Notes under the pieces: model-generated
The model's database searches: none
The model's input: the letters and a program-made list of their open reading frames with translations, nothing else
What the model was told of the DNA's origin: nothing
Assembly: GCA_002746275.1 (NCBI GenBank)
Contig: NVWR01000001.1
Span: forward strand, 701,426 to 718,534
DNA from: Rhodobiaceae bacterium
Lineage (GTDB): Bacteria > Pseudomonadota > Alphaproteobacteria > Parvibaculales > Parvibaculaceae
Direction: 5' to 3'
DNA: 17,109 nucleotides
Shown: in pieces, positions 1 through 8,820 of the stretch
Position numbering within the stretch: position 1 is the first letter of the stretch
Layout: each line of letters opens with the position of its first letter
Position numbers and translations under genes: made by a program

Positions 1-2027
1 AGCCCCTGAGCAATGCCACCATGCACCTGCCCCGCGACAATGAGGGGATTGAGCACCGTGCCGAAATCATCCACGACCGTGTAGCGAACGATTTCCAGGT
101 CACCGGTTTCAGGATCAATTTCCACTTCGCACACATGCGCACCATTGGGGAACGTATTGCCCTTCTGGTCATATTCACCATCCGCGCTGAATTCGCCCAG
201 ATCAACTTGTGTCTCGGCAATTTTGGCAACACGGAAGAGATCGATCCGGCGGTCGGTACCGACAACCGCAAACACGGCCTCGCCATCAGCTCCGCGAAAC
301 TCAACGTCGATAACCGCCGCTTCCAGTTCATTCGCGGCGATCTCACGCCCCTTCTCAATCAGCGTATCTGACGCAACACCCAGCGCGCCAGTCGCCATAT
401 AGACGGCCTTTGAGCCACCAGTTCCTGCACCACCAGCCAGCACATCACTGTCGCCCGCGTGAACTTTGATCTTCTCAACGTCAACACCAAGCCGACTGGA
501 GACATATTGTGTCCAGACCGTCTCATGCCCCTGCCCATTCGTCTGAGAACCGGTATAGACGTGGACCATCCCTTCATCACCATCGACTTCCAGCCGGGCA
601 AATTCGGTCATGCCCGCAGCGGTGCGTTCAACGTAATAGGCAAGGCCAATCCCGCTGAGCTTGCCTTGCGATGCGGACGCGGCACGACGTGTTTCAAAAT
701 CCTGAAAATCAGAGCCCTGCAACGCATCCGTCAGATTGCGGTCAAAGTCTCCGCTGTCGAAGGGAAGCGATGGCGCATTATTATAGGGCATGTCTGCGGC
801 AGGAATGAAATTCCGCCTGCGCAACTCATCCGGCCCGATACCCAGTTCACGCGCAGCCGCATCCATCAACCGCTCAATCACATAAGAAGCCTCGGGACGT
901 CCCGCTCCCCGATAGGCATCCACCGGGACCGTGTTGGTCATCACCGCTTTCACGCGATTGTAGAGAACCGGAACCTTGTAAACGCCCACATGCATGCCAC
1001 GCGGTGCAAGCGTGGGAATAAAAGCCGCAAACTGGCTTTGATACGCCCCAAGGTTGGCAATCGTAACCACTTCAACACCCAGAATATGCCCGTCAGCATC
1101 CAGAGCCAGTTCCGCGTCCGTCACATGATCACGCCCCTGCGTATCCGACAGAAACGATTCACTGCGGTCAGCGGTCCATTTCACCGGATGCCCAAGCTGT
1201 TTGGCGGCAAAAAGAACAATGGGGTACTCGTTGTAGCCAAAGGTCTTCATGCCAAACCCGCCGCCAACGTCATCGGAAATAACCCGCAGTTTCTCAACTG
1301 GAATTTTGAGGCAGATTTCCGCGATACGCGCGCGCATCCCATGCACACCCTGGCTGCCCACATGCAGCAGATACTTGTCGGCCTCCGCATCGTAGGAACC
1401 AAGTGCCGCCCGCGGCTCCATCGCATTCACAACAATACGGTTGTTGATGAGGCTTACCTTGACGATATGAGCGGCCTTCGCTTTCGCCTCGGTCATCGCG
1501 GCCTCGTCGCCCATCTCCCAGTCATACACAATGTTTGAACCATGCTCCGCCCAAACCACAGGGACATCTGCTGCAGCTGCTTTCTGTGTATCCACAATGA
1601 CCGGCAACTCATCATAGTCAGCCATCACCAATTCAGCCGCATCCCGCGCGAGAGCTTCTGAGGTCGCAACAACAACCGCCACCGGATCACCTGCATAGCG
1701 CACGCAGTCCCGAGCGAGGATGGGCCGTGTTGTTTTGTACATCGGTGTCCCATCGCGATTTTTGACCATCGCATAGGCGACGTTTGGTACTTCGCCATAT
1801 CCCGCCGCATCAAAATCCGCAGCGGTATAGACCGCAAGCACGCCTTCAGCTGCTTGTGCCTCCGCGATATCGATCTCACCAAGCTTCGCATGCGCATAGG
1901 GCGAGCGAACGAGGACCGCATAAACCTGATCAGGAAGGGAAACATCATCCGTAAACCGGCCATGGCCCGTGATAAGGCGGTCGTCCTCGACCCGTCTCAT
2001 GGATTGTCCAACACCAAACTTCACCAT
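1..2027 (-). CDS. Molybdopterin-binding large subunit, CoxL/xanthine dehydrogenase family (3' end cut by window edge)
   Basis: This is the catalytic large subunit of a molybdenum hydroxylase, the family of aerobic CO dehydrogenase CoxL, xanthine dehydrogenase and aldehyde oxidase. The ATG at 2027 has an AGGAGG ribosome site (2036-2041) eight bases upstream. The frame stays open to the left edge, giving 675 residues; relatives run about 770-800, so roughly 100 C-terminal residues are missing, including the region of the conserved active-site Glu. The N-terminal a/b hammerhead domain begins with GQSMRRVEDDRLITGHGRF. The cofactor loop GGGFG is at residues 255-259. The active-site loop AYRGAGR (371-377) is the form II type, not the AYRCSFR of true CO dehydrogenase, so CO oxidation is unlikely and the substrate is unknown. 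The visible end reads GQVHGGIAQG, typical of the second molybdopterin domain. No small (2Fe-2S) or medium (FAD) subunit lies upstream. The class II aldolase gene precedes it by 89 bp. Confidence 0.93.
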   Translation of the reverse strand, partial: MVKFGVGQSMRRVEDDRLITGHGRFTDDVSLPDQVYAVLVRSPYAHAKLGEIDIAEAQAAEGVLAVYTAADFDAAGYGEVPNVAYAMVKNRDGTPMYKTTRPILARDCVRYAGDPVAVVVATSEALARDAAELVMADYDELPVIVDTQKAAAADVPVVWAEHGSNIVYDWEMGDEAAMTEAKAKAAHIVKVSLINNRIVVNAMEPRAALGSYDAEADKYLLHVGSQGVHGMRARIAEICLKIPVEKLRVISDDVGGGFGMKTFGYNEYPIVLFAAKQLGHPVKWTADRSESFLSDTQGRDHVTDAELALDADGHILGVEVVTIANLGAYQSQFAAFIPTLAPRGMHVGVYKVPVLYNRVKAVMTNTVPVDAYRGAGRPEASYVIERLMDAAARELGIGPDELRRRNFIPAADMPYNNAPSLPFDSGDFDRNLTDALQGSDFQDFETRRAASASQGKLSGIGLAYYVERTAAGMTEFARLEVDGDEGMVHVYTGSQTNGQGHETVWTQYVSSRLGVDVEKIKVHAGDSDVLAGGAGTGGSKAVYMATGALGVASDTLIEKGREIAANELEAAVIDVEFRGADGEAVFAVVGTDRRIDLFRVAKIAETQVDLGEFSADGEYDQKGNTFPNGAHVCEVEIDPETGDLEIVRYTVVDDFGTVLNPLIVAGQVHGGIAQG

Positions 2028-2070
2028 TGGTGATCCCTCCTGCTCAAAAAAACAAAATGCAACACGTGAG

Positions 2071-2096
2071 AGCCGTGACAGCATGCCGCCACGGCT
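2071..2096 (-). terminator. Hairpin between aldolase and molybdenum hydroxylase genes
   Basis: A perfect 7-bp inverted repeat, AGCCGTG (2071-2077) and CACGGCT (2090-2096), encloses a 12-base loop containing the palindrome GCATGC. It lies just after the aldolase stop (2117). Read on the minus strand, a run of seven T follows about 20 bases later, just before the ribosome site of the next gene. The distance to the T run makes a classical terminator doubtful; a processing or attenuation hairpin is equally possible. Confidence 0.4.
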
Positions 2097-2116
2097 TCAG
2101 CGCTATTCCTTAGATA

Positions 2117-2893
2117 TTAATCCCGATAGGAAGGATCAACCCTGTCTATGGTCCGAAGCAATGCAGGCCACGCCAAATCGCCAATGCCATTTGCATCCTG
2201 GAACCGGGCCTGTCCGGCAACCTTCTCAATCACTTCAGGTGCAGGCAGCTGGATCTTGACGCCTCCGCCCAGGGCTCTAACCTGCATCGTGCAGGCCCGT
2301 TCAAGGAAGAACAGCCGCAGGAAAGCATCAGCACAGGTCGCGCCACAGGTGAGAAGTCCGTGGTTCCGCAGGATCATCGCATGCTTGTCGCCCAAATCAG
2401 CGATCAACCGCACCCGCTCGTCATGGTCCAGCGCGATCCCTTCATAGTCATGATAGGCAAGATCAGCCATCACCACCATTGAGGTCTGGCTGAGTGGCAA
2501 CAGACCATCTGCATGGGTGGAGACTGCCACCCCATCGTCTGAATGGGTGTGGATCACCGCATGAGCGTCTTTGCCTTCTGCATGAACCGCACTATGGATG
2601 GTGAACCCTGCCGGATTGATCATGTAAGGCGTTTCCATGATGATATTACCATCAAGGTCGACCTTCACGAGGCTGGACGCTGTGATTTCGTCAAATGTCA
2701 TGCCATAGGGATTAATCAGAAACTGGTTTTCCGTATCGGGTACGCGGGCCGAAATATGAGTGTAAATCAGGTCCGACCATCCATAATGCGCGACCAGTCG
2801 ATAAGTGGCCGCAAGATCAACCCGTGCCTGCCATTCGGCATCAGAGACTTGCTCGCGAACAGATACATGGCTCGTGTCTTCAGCTACAGACAT
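2117..2893 (-). CDS. Class II aldolase/adducin family protein
   Basis: The protein (258 residues) has the class II aldolase/adducin fold of L-fuculose-phosphate and L-ribulose-phosphate aldolases/epimerases, which use a bound metal to stabilise an enolate. The metal-ligand pattern is visible: HTH at residues 115-117 and the later RNHG with H178. The length matches stand-alone family members. The start is the ATG at 2893, with GGAGG seven bases upstream; the frame runs open to 3013, but that extension has no ribosome site. Many proteins of this kind are named only by family, and the true substrate cannot be read from sequence. The gene lies immediately upstream of a molybdenum hydroxylase on the same strand, so the two may act on related hydroxy- or oxo-acids; this is inference. 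Confidence 0.9.
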   Translation of the reverse strand: MSVAEDTSHVSVREQVSDAEWQARVDLAATYRLVAHYGWSDLIYTHISARVPDTENQFLINPYGMTFDEITASSLVKVDLDGNIIMETPYMINPAGFTIHSAVHAEGKDAHAVIHTHSDDGVAVSTHADGLLPLSQTSMVVMADLAYHDYEGIALDHDERVRLIADLGDKHAMILRNHGLLTCGATCADAFLRLFFLERACTMQVRALGGGVKIQLPAPEVIEKVAGQARFQDANGIGDLAWPALLRTIDRVDPSYRD

Positions 2894-3068
2894 GTGGTTT
2901 CCTCCAGTAAATATGTGGTTGAGACAACAGTGGGCCACGCGACCTGTCCCTGTCAAACCACCCTGCTGCAAATCCCGGCTGTGACCCATCCACTCACTGC
3001 CGAAAAACACCACACCATAGGTAAAACCCGGTCTATGCTGACTGCATTGTTACTGAAGGGGTGCCTAA

Positions 3069-3524
3069 ATGGCCTGGATTTCCATCGTACTGAGCCTGAC
3101 CTTGGGCCTCATCGCTCTTCTGCATGGCGCTTGGGCCCTGGGCAGTCCGTGGCCAATGGAAAACGACAGAGACCTATCGCAGACCGTTGTGGGCGACCCC
3201 GGCAGAACCGTCATGCCGGAAAAGTGGCAATCGGCCCTCGTCGCGCTCTGCCTCATGGGGGCAGCCCTTTGGCCATTCGTCATGCTGCACGCAATTGTGA
3301 TTCCGCTGCTGCCAGAACCTTTGATACCGCTGGGCGCCTACGCCTTGATATTCGTATTTCTGGGACGAGGGGCAATTGGCCTGACACCCTGGTTCAAACG
3401 GTTGCTGCCGGGCGATCCCTTTGTTCGCTACAATCGCATCTACTACTCACCGCTCTGCCTGCTCATTGGCATTGGCTTCGTGGCACTTCTTCCCAATATA
3501 AAATTCACTCTGCCGCTTTACTGA
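3069..3524 (+). CDS. DUF3995 domain-containing small membrane protein
   Basis: A 151-residue integral membrane protein with four hydrophobic helices (about residues 4-24, 54-80, 85-103 and 127-148). The layout matches DUF3995: an N-terminal helix followed by HGAWALGSPWP, a short soluble segment, then helices and a C-terminal NRIYYSPLCLLIGIGF, close to the family's Y(S)PLCL pattern. Function is unknown. AAGGGG lies upstream of the ATG. Its last 20 bp overlap the 3' end of the convergent FAD-linked oxidase gene, and it is the only plus-strand gene in the left 6.4 kb, so it is probably its own transcription unit. Confidence 0.82.
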   Translation: MAWISIVLSLTLGLIALLHGAWALGSPWPMENDRDLSQTVVGDPGRTVMPEKWQSALVALCLMGAALWPFVMLHAIVIPLLPEPLIPLGAYALIFVFLGRGAIGLTPWFKRLLPGDPFVRYNRIYYSPLCLLIGIGFVALLPNIKFTLPLY

Positions 3525-4902
3525 GTTCAGGTTCCAGCACCTTGCCTGGGTTCAAGATACCCTTGGGGTCCAAAGTGTTTTTGAGCGTCCGCATCAGGGC
3601 GATCTCTTCCGGCGTTCGTGACCAGCTTAGATAAGGCCGCTTCTCCAGCCCGATCCCGTGTTCCGCCGACACAGAGCCACCAACATCGCGAAGCGGAGAA
3701 TAAACAATCTCCTCAACCTGCCGTCGCGCAGGCAGTTCGCCATCCCCAACACCGACAATCAAATGCAGATTGCCATCTCCCAAATGACCAAAAATGATGA
3801 GCGAGGGGTTGTCCCACTTTGCGTTCAATCGTTCGGTCACGGTCTCCACATATTGCTGCATCTGTGCGATGCCAAGGCTCACATCATAGGTGAAGATCGG
3901 CCAGTTCTGCGCGACCTGAGAAACATCATCACGCAACGCCCACATGGCATCACGTTCCCCCTGGTTCTTGGCAATCACCGCATCTGAAATAAAACCCTTC
4001 TCCAACGTCTGCATCAAAGCCGCTTCAAAGCGTGCTGAGTCTTCTTCCTGATGTCCCCCCATCGCCTCCAGCAAAACGTAATAGGGATGCCCATCAGCCA
4101 GAGGGGGACGTCCAGCAGCAGGCGGGCGCGTCACCAGCTTGTAGAAATTCTCCCACATGACCTCAAACGCCGACAGCGTCCCGCCCATCGCCGCTTCCAT
4201 ATGCCGGAGCAGCTTGGGGAGATTGTCAAAATCGTCGACGGCAACAAAAGCCGTGTCCTGACTGATTGATGCAGGTCGCAACCGCAACACGGCGCGCGTG
4301 ACAATCCCCAGCGTGCCTTCTGTACCGATGAAAAGCTGTTTCAGGTCATAGCCCGCATTGTTCTTCAGCATGTGGTTCATCGCCGAGAGAACTGTCCCAT
4401 CCGCCAACACAACCTCAAGACCAAGCACCAGTTCCCGCATCATGCCGTACCGCAGCACCCGGTTGCCCCCGGCATTGGTGGCAATGTTGCCCCCCACCGT
4501 CGCTGTCCCGCGCGACCCCAGATCAAGCGGGAAGAAGAAATCTTTTTCAGCTGCCGCATTGCAAGCCGCCTCCAAGGGTATCCCAGCCTGTACCGTCATC
4601 GTGCCGCCAATGGTGTCGATCTCTTCAACCTGGGTCATCCGCTCCATCGACAGCGCCACCATGCCGTCGGCATAGCCGCCTTCGACGAGGCCGGTCTTGC
4701 CGCCCCACGCAACAACACCCTGCCCCGCTTCGTGACAAAGTTTCAACGCAATGGAAGTTTCTTCCGTCGACGTCGGACGGACCACACAGAGAGGCACACC
4801 AAGCGGGCTCCAACCCCCTTGCGCTTTTTCTTCCGCATCGGCCCCCGTCAGAACCCCGGCGTCTCCGAGCGCTGCTCTGAGCCTGTCAATCAAGTCTGTC
4901 AT
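3505..4902 (-). CDS. FAD-linked oxidase, GlcD / D-2-hydroxyacid dehydrogenase family
   Basis: A 465-residue flavoprotein of the FAD-binding PCMH (VAO) superfamily, the group of glycolate oxidase GlcD, cytochrome-linked D-lactate dehydrogenase and D-2-hydroxyglutarate dehydrogenase. The N-terminal half binds FAD: VVAWGGKTGLVEGG (63-76), GGNIATNAGGN (137-147) and FIGTEGTLGIVT (191-202). The C-terminal substrate domain has FGHLGDGNLH (371-380), with the metal-binding histidines H373 and H380, and SAEHGIG (412-418), ending in LDPKGILNPGKV. These family hallmarks are intact, so activity on a D-2-hydroxyacid is expected; which acid is unknown. The ATG has a strong GGAGGAGA ribosome site. It lies 35 bp downstream of glpK on the same strand, suggesting an operon. 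This is not the GlpD family. Confidence 0.92.
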   Translation of the reverse strand: MTDLIDRLRAALGDAGVLTGADAEEKAQGGWSPLGVPLCVVRPTSTEETSIALKLCHEAGQGVVAWGGKTGLVEGGYADGMVALSMERMTQVEEIDTIGGTMTVQAGIPLEAACNAAAEKDFFFPLDLGSRGTATVGGNIATNAGGNRVLRYGMMRELVLGLEVVLADGTVLSAMNHMLKNNAGYDLKQLFIGTEGTLGIVTRAVLRLRPASISQDTAFVAVDDFDNLPKLLRHMEAAMGGTLSAFEVMWENFYKLVTRPPAAGRPPLADGHPYYVLLEAMGGHQEEDSARFEAALMQTLEKGFISDAVIAKNQGERDAMWALRDDVSQVAQNWPIFTYDVSLGIAQMQQYVETVTERLNAKWDNPSLIIFGHLGDGNLHLIVGVGDGELPARRQVEEIVYSPLRDVGGSVSAEHGIGLEKRPYLSWSRTPEEIALMRTLKNTLDPKGILNPGKVLEPELSKAAE

Positions 4903-4937
4903 CTGTCTCTCCTCCCAAAGCCTCCGGCGTGCCGTAG

Positions 4938-6446
4938 CTAACTTGTCAAAACCCGCCCCACTGCAGTCTGCCAGCGTCCATAGCGTGCGTCTCGCTCATT
5001 CTCATCCATTGAGGCATTGAAGCGCGCTTCTTCCTGCCATTGGCCGGCGACCTCTTCGAGACCCCCGAAAAAGCCCACCTGCATGCCCGCCAGATAAGCC
5101 GCCCCCAGTGCCGTGGTTTCCTGAACCTTCGGACGTACAACGGGGCGTCCCAGTAAATCGCTCAAGTTCTGGGCAAACCAATTGTTGGCGACCATGCCCC
5201 CATCAACACGCAGCTCCGTAGGTGCCGTGAGCCCCGCCCCCTTCATGTCAGCCCCCATTGCGTCCATCAGGTCGCGCGTCTGACACGAAACAGATTCAAG
5301 CGCCGCCCGCACAATTTCAGCAACACCCGTATCCCGCGTCATGCCCAAAATGGCGCCGCGCGCATGAGGGTCCCAATAGGGGGCCCCAAGACCCGTGAAG
5401 GCAGGAACCACCACGACCTGGCTTTCCGGGTCGGCCGCTTTCGCCAACGCTTCACTCTCCTCTGCCGAGGAGACGAATTTCATTTCATCCCGCAGCCACT
5501 GGATCGTCGCGCCCGCCATAAAGATCGAGCCTTCAAGGGCATATGTCACTTCTCCGTTGAGGCGGTAAGCAACCGTTGCGAGAAGGCGGTTTTGCGAATG
5601 CACATGAGCCTGCCCCGTATTCACCAGTGCAAAACAGCCGGTCCCGTAGGTCGACTTCATCATGCCCGGTTGAAAACAGGCCTGCCCCACAGACGCCGCC
5701 TGCTGATCCCCTGCAATGCCCGCAATGGGAAGAGAGGTCCCAAACAGGCCAGGCGCTGTCACGCCAAAATCAGCGCAACAATCCTTCACCTCGGGCAACA
5801 GGCTTCTGGGGATATCAAGCCAGCCCAGAATTTCATCATCCCAATCTTGGGTATCGATATTGAAAAGCAGGGTACGGGACGCATTGGTGGCATCGGTCAC
5901 ATGGGCCGTACCGCCGGTCAAATTATAGACAAGCCAGCAATCGATGGTCCCGAAACAAAGCTCGCCTTTCTCGGCGCGCGCCCGGGCACCATCAACATTA
6001 TCGAGCAGCCAGGCCAGTTTGGTGCCGGAAAAATAGGGGTCGAGCAGCAGACCGGTCTTCTCCTGAACAGTCGCTTCCTTCCCCTCCTCCTTCAGCCGGG
6101 TGCACAGATCAGCCGTCCGACGGTCTTGCCAGACAATCGCATTATAAAGCGGCTCTCCCGTCTCCCGGTCCCATATGAGGCTGGTCTCGCGCTGGTTGGT
6201 GATGCCAATTGCTGCAACAGTCTCTGCCCCCCCGGCCAAAGCCAGCACCTCCCGGCACAACTCAACCGTATCTGCCCAGATCTGGCGGCCATCATGCTCC
6301 ACCCATCCATCAGCGGGAAATATCTGCGGCAGCTCCTTTTGCGCAATATGGACAGGCACGCCCTCACGATCAAACAGCAGGGCCCTGGTGCTGGTGGTCC
6401 CCTGGTCAATGCTCAGTACATATTTTTTGTCGCCACCTTGGGCCAT
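4938..6446 (-). CDS. glpK: Glycerol kinase
   Basis: ATP-dependent glycerol kinase (EC 2.7.1.30) of the FGGY family, making sn-glycerol 3-phosphate in the cytoplasm. The 502-residue length is standard. The phosphate-1 motif [15 protein letters not shown] starts at residue 12 (D14). Glycerol-contact residues match those of the E. coli enzyme: R86-E87 in NQRET, Y138, and D247-Q248 in IAGDQQ. The adenosine-binding region has the [12 protein letters not shown] motif and GAAYLAG. The ATG at 6446 is chosen because AAGGAG precedes it and the protein then begins as relatives do; the frame is open to 6584 but that extension lacks homology. No glycerol facilitator or GlpD is visible; the next gene downstream is the FAD-linked oxidase. 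Confidence 0.97.
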   Translation of the reverse strand: MAQGGDKKYVLSIDQGTTSTRALLFDREGVPVHIAQKELPQIFPADGWVEHDGRQIWADTVELCREVLALAGGAETVAAIGITNQRETSLIWDRETGEPLYNAIVWQDRRTADLCTRLKEEGKEATVQEKTGLLLDPYFSGTKLAWLLDNVDGARARAEKGELCFGTIDCWLVYNLTGGTAHVTDATNASRTLLFNIDTQDWDDEILGWLDIPRSLLPEVKDCCADFGVTAPGLFGTSLPIAGIAGDQQAASVGQACFQPGMMKSTYGTGCFALVNTGQAHVHSQNRLLATVAYRLNGEVTYALEGSIFMAGATIQWLRDEMKFVSSAEESEALAKAADPESQVVVVPAFTGLGAPYWDPHARGAILGMTRDTGVAEIVRAALESVSCQTRDLMDAMGADMKGAGLTAPTELRVDGGMVANNWFAQNLSDLLGRPVVRPKVQETTALGAAYLAGMQVGFFGGLEEVAGQWQEEARFNASMDENERDARYGRWQTAVGRVLTS

Positions 6447-6617
6447 CCCGCTCTCCTTGGTCTTTTCATGAACCCTAACGCGACTGAAAGCCTTGGCAAA
6501 GTGGTGGTTTACCCCCATATCGACCGTAAGAGGGGTCCCTTCATCTATTCCCTGATGACAGAAGGGCCAATTGAAGAAGATCAATTTGCTGAGCGATCAG
6601 TCTGCTAGGATGCGTGC

Positions 6618-7640
6618 ATGAACAAAATGATGTTGAAAGCGCCAGCGAAGAACATGATCGACCCCTTTGGTCGAGCCGTGACTTATCTGCGAGTGTCGGT
6701 AACCGACCGCTGCGACTTCCGCTGTGTGTATTGCATGTCCGAGCATATGACCTTCCTTCCAAAGAAAGACGTGCTTTCTCTCGAGGAACTAGAGACCCTT
6801 TGCGGGGCCTTCATCGACAAGGGCGTTCGCAAAATCCGCCTGACCGGTGGAGAACCCCTGGTCCGCAAAGACGTCATGGTTCTAATCGAACGCCTGGGCG
6901 CGCGCGTCAAGGCCGGTGATCTGGAAGAGCTGACCCTCACCACCAATGGCTCGCAACTCACCCGGTTCTCAAAAGACCTTTATGCCGCCGGTGTCCGGCG
7001 TCTGAACGTGTCAATCGACACACTTGACCCTGAGAAATTCGCCACCATCACCCGGTGGGGCCGCCTGCCCCAGGTTTTGGATGGTATTGACGCCGCCGTT
7101 GAAGCTGGCCTCAAGATAAAAATAAATGCAGTGGCTCTGAAGGGCACCAATGAGGAGGAAATATCCTCCATGATTGAGTGGGCCCACGCGCGTGACCATG
7201 AACTCACCCTGATCGAAACAATGCCTCTGGGCGAGATCGACGACGAGCGAACAGACCAATATTTGCCACTGTCAAAAGTACGTCGCGACCTGGAACAAAA
7301 ATGGACCCTCACCGACCTGCCTGACAGAACAGGCGGGCCCGCGCGCTATGTGAAAATCGAAGAGACCGGTGGACGGCTGGGCTTCATCACGCCGCTCACG
7401 CACAATTTCTGTGAAAGCTGCAATCGGGTACGCCTCACCTGCACGGGTCAGCTGTTCATGTGCCTGGGCCAAGATGATGATGCTGACCTGCGCGCCATCT
7501 TGCGCAACGACGGGCCGGAGGCTCTTGCAGATGCCATCGACGAAGCCATTGGCCGCAAACCAAAAGGCCACGACTTCGTCATAGATCGCAACAACAGTGC
7601 CCCCGCCGTCAAGCGACACATGTCCCTCACCGGCGGATGA
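6618..7640 (+). CDS. moaA: GTP 3',8-cyclase (molybdenum cofactor biosynthesis protein A)
   Basis: Radical SAM enzyme that converts GTP to 3',8-cyclo-GTP, the first step of molybdopterin synthesis. The N-terminal radical SAM cluster is CDFRCVYC (C32, C36, C39), followed by the SAM-binding GGEP (77-80). The second, C-terminal 4Fe-4S cluster has the MoaA-specific spacing Cx2Cx13C (C265, C268, C282). The chain ends in the conserved Gly-Gly pair (339-340). The length of 340 is normal. AGGA lies before the ATG; a second ATG pair at 6627-6632 could also be used. No other moa, mob or moe gene is in view. It is divergent from glpK and ends 7 bp from the convergent outer-membrane protein gene. Its product would be needed by the molybdenum hydroxylase at the left edge. 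Confidence 0.97.
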   Translation: MNKMMLKAPAKNMIDPFGRAVTYLRVSVTDRCDFRCVYCMSEHMTFLPKKDVLSLEELETLCGAFIDKGVRKIRLTGGEPLVRKDVMVLIERLGARVKAGDLEELTLTTNGSQLTRFSKDLYAAGVRRLNVSIDTLDPEKFATITRWGRLPQVLDGIDAAVEAGLKIKINAVALKGTNEEEISSMIEWAHARDHELTLIETMPLGEIDDERTDQYLPLSKVRRDLEQKWTLTDLPDRTGGPARYVKIEETGGRLGFITPLTHNFCESCNRVRLTCTGQLFMCLGQDDDADLRAILRNDGPEALADAIDEAIGRKPKGHDFVIDRNNSAPAVKRHMSLTGG

Positions 7641-7647
7641 CTTCAGC

Positions 7648-8754
7648 CTAGAACGCTTTCTGCCATCCCACCGTCAGCCGATAGTCCGTCTCCAACTGAG
7701 GACCATTCAGGCTCTGATAGAGCGGCGCGCCAAATTCAATAGCAACACGCTGACCCTTCAAAAACCCGGACTGGCCGACAAGGTTCACACCGACAAAGCC
7801 TTCAACCCGCTCACCGCCATAATTGTCTGGATCAGCCGTTTGCACGGGGCCGGAAATAAATCGATCAATCCCATCAAGCTTGCCATCTGAGCGCGCGGCC
7901 AGACGTCCTGACAGGCTGATCCACGGTTGGAACTGGTAGGCAGCCCACCCAGTGATTTCATGCCGGTTGCCCAGGGAATAACCTTCGGTGTTGGTGCCAA
8001 GACGCAAGGTTGAGCGCCACTGTGCCCCCCACCCCCAATTGGCCTGGTCGCCAGAATAGGTAAGTCCCGGCATCAGATCATAAGTGCCCGATCCCAGTTG
8101 CATGGCATAAGGCAATCGCACCGTGGGAGTTGCCCCCATTGGCGTCAAAATCTGACCTGTTTCGCGGATCGACCCTGTTGGCAGGCTGACCCCCAGATTG
8201 GCGTGAACATAATGTCCTTCCTCATTATGAAGCCGCACCAACGCAGTAACACTCGTATCGCCAATACCTGAGCTGCTGGTCGTAAACGTGCCTCGCCGGG
8301 TGGTGCCTGCCATCCCCGCAAAGGTCACATGCTCCATCTCTTTTTCCACATACATGCCCATCACCGTCAAGGTGACAATGTCGGATGGCGCATACATCGC
8401 GCCCACCATGTGCATATCCATACTCATCTCAAGCGGCACGATCCGCAGGTTCGCAGGCGGCGCAAACCGGTTAGCAACCCCACTTACAATTTCCTCGGGA
8501 CTAAGTGAATTGGTCCCATCCCGATTGTCTGACATGTTCATGTGGCTAAAGCGATAGGAGAACATCCACTCGCCTTGCTTGTGTAAATGGTCCCCCATCA
8601 CCCCAATCGGCGCATGTGCGTAGGCATTGGATGCATCAGGGTCATGGTTGACGCCCTCATGCGCAAACGCGGAGGGAGAAAACGGGAAAGCAACGGCCAG
8701 CGCAACACACGCCGCCGCAATGTGGCCACGCGGGCGCACAAAACGATAAGTCAT
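7648..8754 (-). CDS. Putative outer-membrane beta-barrel protein, Phenol_MetA_deg/transporter-like family
   Basis: A 368-residue exported protein. A signal peptide is clear: basic start (TYRFVRPRG), hydrophobic stretch 11-24 and a likely cleavage after SAFA (residue 31). The mature N-terminus is rich in His and Met (HEGVNHDPD, GDHLHKQGEW, SHMNMSDN, then EMSMDMHMVGAMY), suggesting metal contact. The rest alternates polar and hydrophobic residues with many Gly, Trp and Tyr, and the chain ends in Phe (GWQKAF), as beta-barrel outer-membrane proteins do. It resembles proteins annotated as transporter or meta-pathway phenol degradation-like (PF13557); there is no reason to infer phenol breakdown. 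AGGA lies about ten bases before the ATG. It follows the DUF2946 gene on the same strand, separated by a hairpin. Confidence 0.75.
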   Translation of the reverse strand: MTYRFVRPRGHIAAACVALAVAFPFSPSAFAHEGVNHDPDASNAYAHAPIGVMGDHLHKQGEWMFSYRFSHMNMSDNRDGTNSLSPEEIVSGVANRFAPPANLRIVPLEMSMDMHMVGAMYAPSDIVTLTVMGMYVEKEMEHVTFAGMAGTTRRGTFTTSSSGIGDTSVTALVRLHNEEGHYVHANLGVSLPTGSIRETGQILTPMGATPTVRLPYAMQLGSGTYDLMPGLTYSGDQANWGWGAQWRSTLRLGTNTEGYSLGNRHEITGWAAYQFQPWISLSGRLAARSDGKLDGIDRFISGPVQTADPDNYGGERVEGFVGVNLVGQSGFLKGQRVAIEFGAPLYQSLNGPQLETDYRLTVGWQKAF

Positions 8755-8783
8755 TATTGAAAATCCTGCAGATAACGAAATAG

Positions 8784-8804
8784 GCCGCGCTCTAAGGGCG
8801 CGGC
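8784..8804 (-). terminator. Strong GC hairpin between DUF2946 and outer-membrane protein genes
   Basis: A perfect 7-bp GC-rich stem, GCCGCGC (8784-8790) and GCGCGGC (8798-8804), extendable by a G-T wobble and one C-G pair to a TAA loop. It lies in the 66-bp gap after the DUF2946 stop. On the minus strand it is followed by CTATTTCGTT, a poor T tract. It may be a partial terminator or an mRNA stability element that separates expression of the two genes. Confidence 0.5.
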
Positions 8805-8820
8805 AACAAAATGAATTCCG

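Noticed and set aside
459..1538. Open plus-strand frame of 359 codons opposite the molybdenum hydroxylase gene
   Set aside because: It is a shadow: the minus strand carries a clear CoxL-family protein with conserved motifs, and the plus-strand translation has no recognisable domain.
1..2027. True CO dehydrogenase large subunit (form I CoxL)
   Set aside because: The active-site loop is AYRGAGR, not AYRCSFR, so the selenium/copper-binding Cys loop of CO dehydrogenase is absent.
2930..2938. GTGGGCCAC palindrome upstream of the aldolase gene as an operator
   Set aside because: Nine bases with 4-bp arms is too short to stand out from chance in GC-rich DNA.
2951..2956. Exact minus-strand TTGACA upstream of the aldolase gene as a promoter
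   Set aside because: The -35 match is perfect, but 16-18 bases downstream I find no acceptable -10, so a promoter cannot be claimed.
2543..3634. Plus-strand frame of 363 codons across the aldolase and DUF3995 genes
   Set aside because: It overlaps two well-supported genes in other frames and shows no domain of its own.
5364..6608. Open plus-strand frame of 414 codons opposite glpK
   Set aside because: Glycerol kinase motifs are intact on the minus strand; the long antisense frame follows from codon bias in a GC-rich gene.
6447..6617. Moco riboswitch or shared operator in the moaA/glpK divergent gap
   Set aside because: No extended conserved stem structure of a Moco RNA motif and no convincing promoter pair could be seen in this 171-bp gap.
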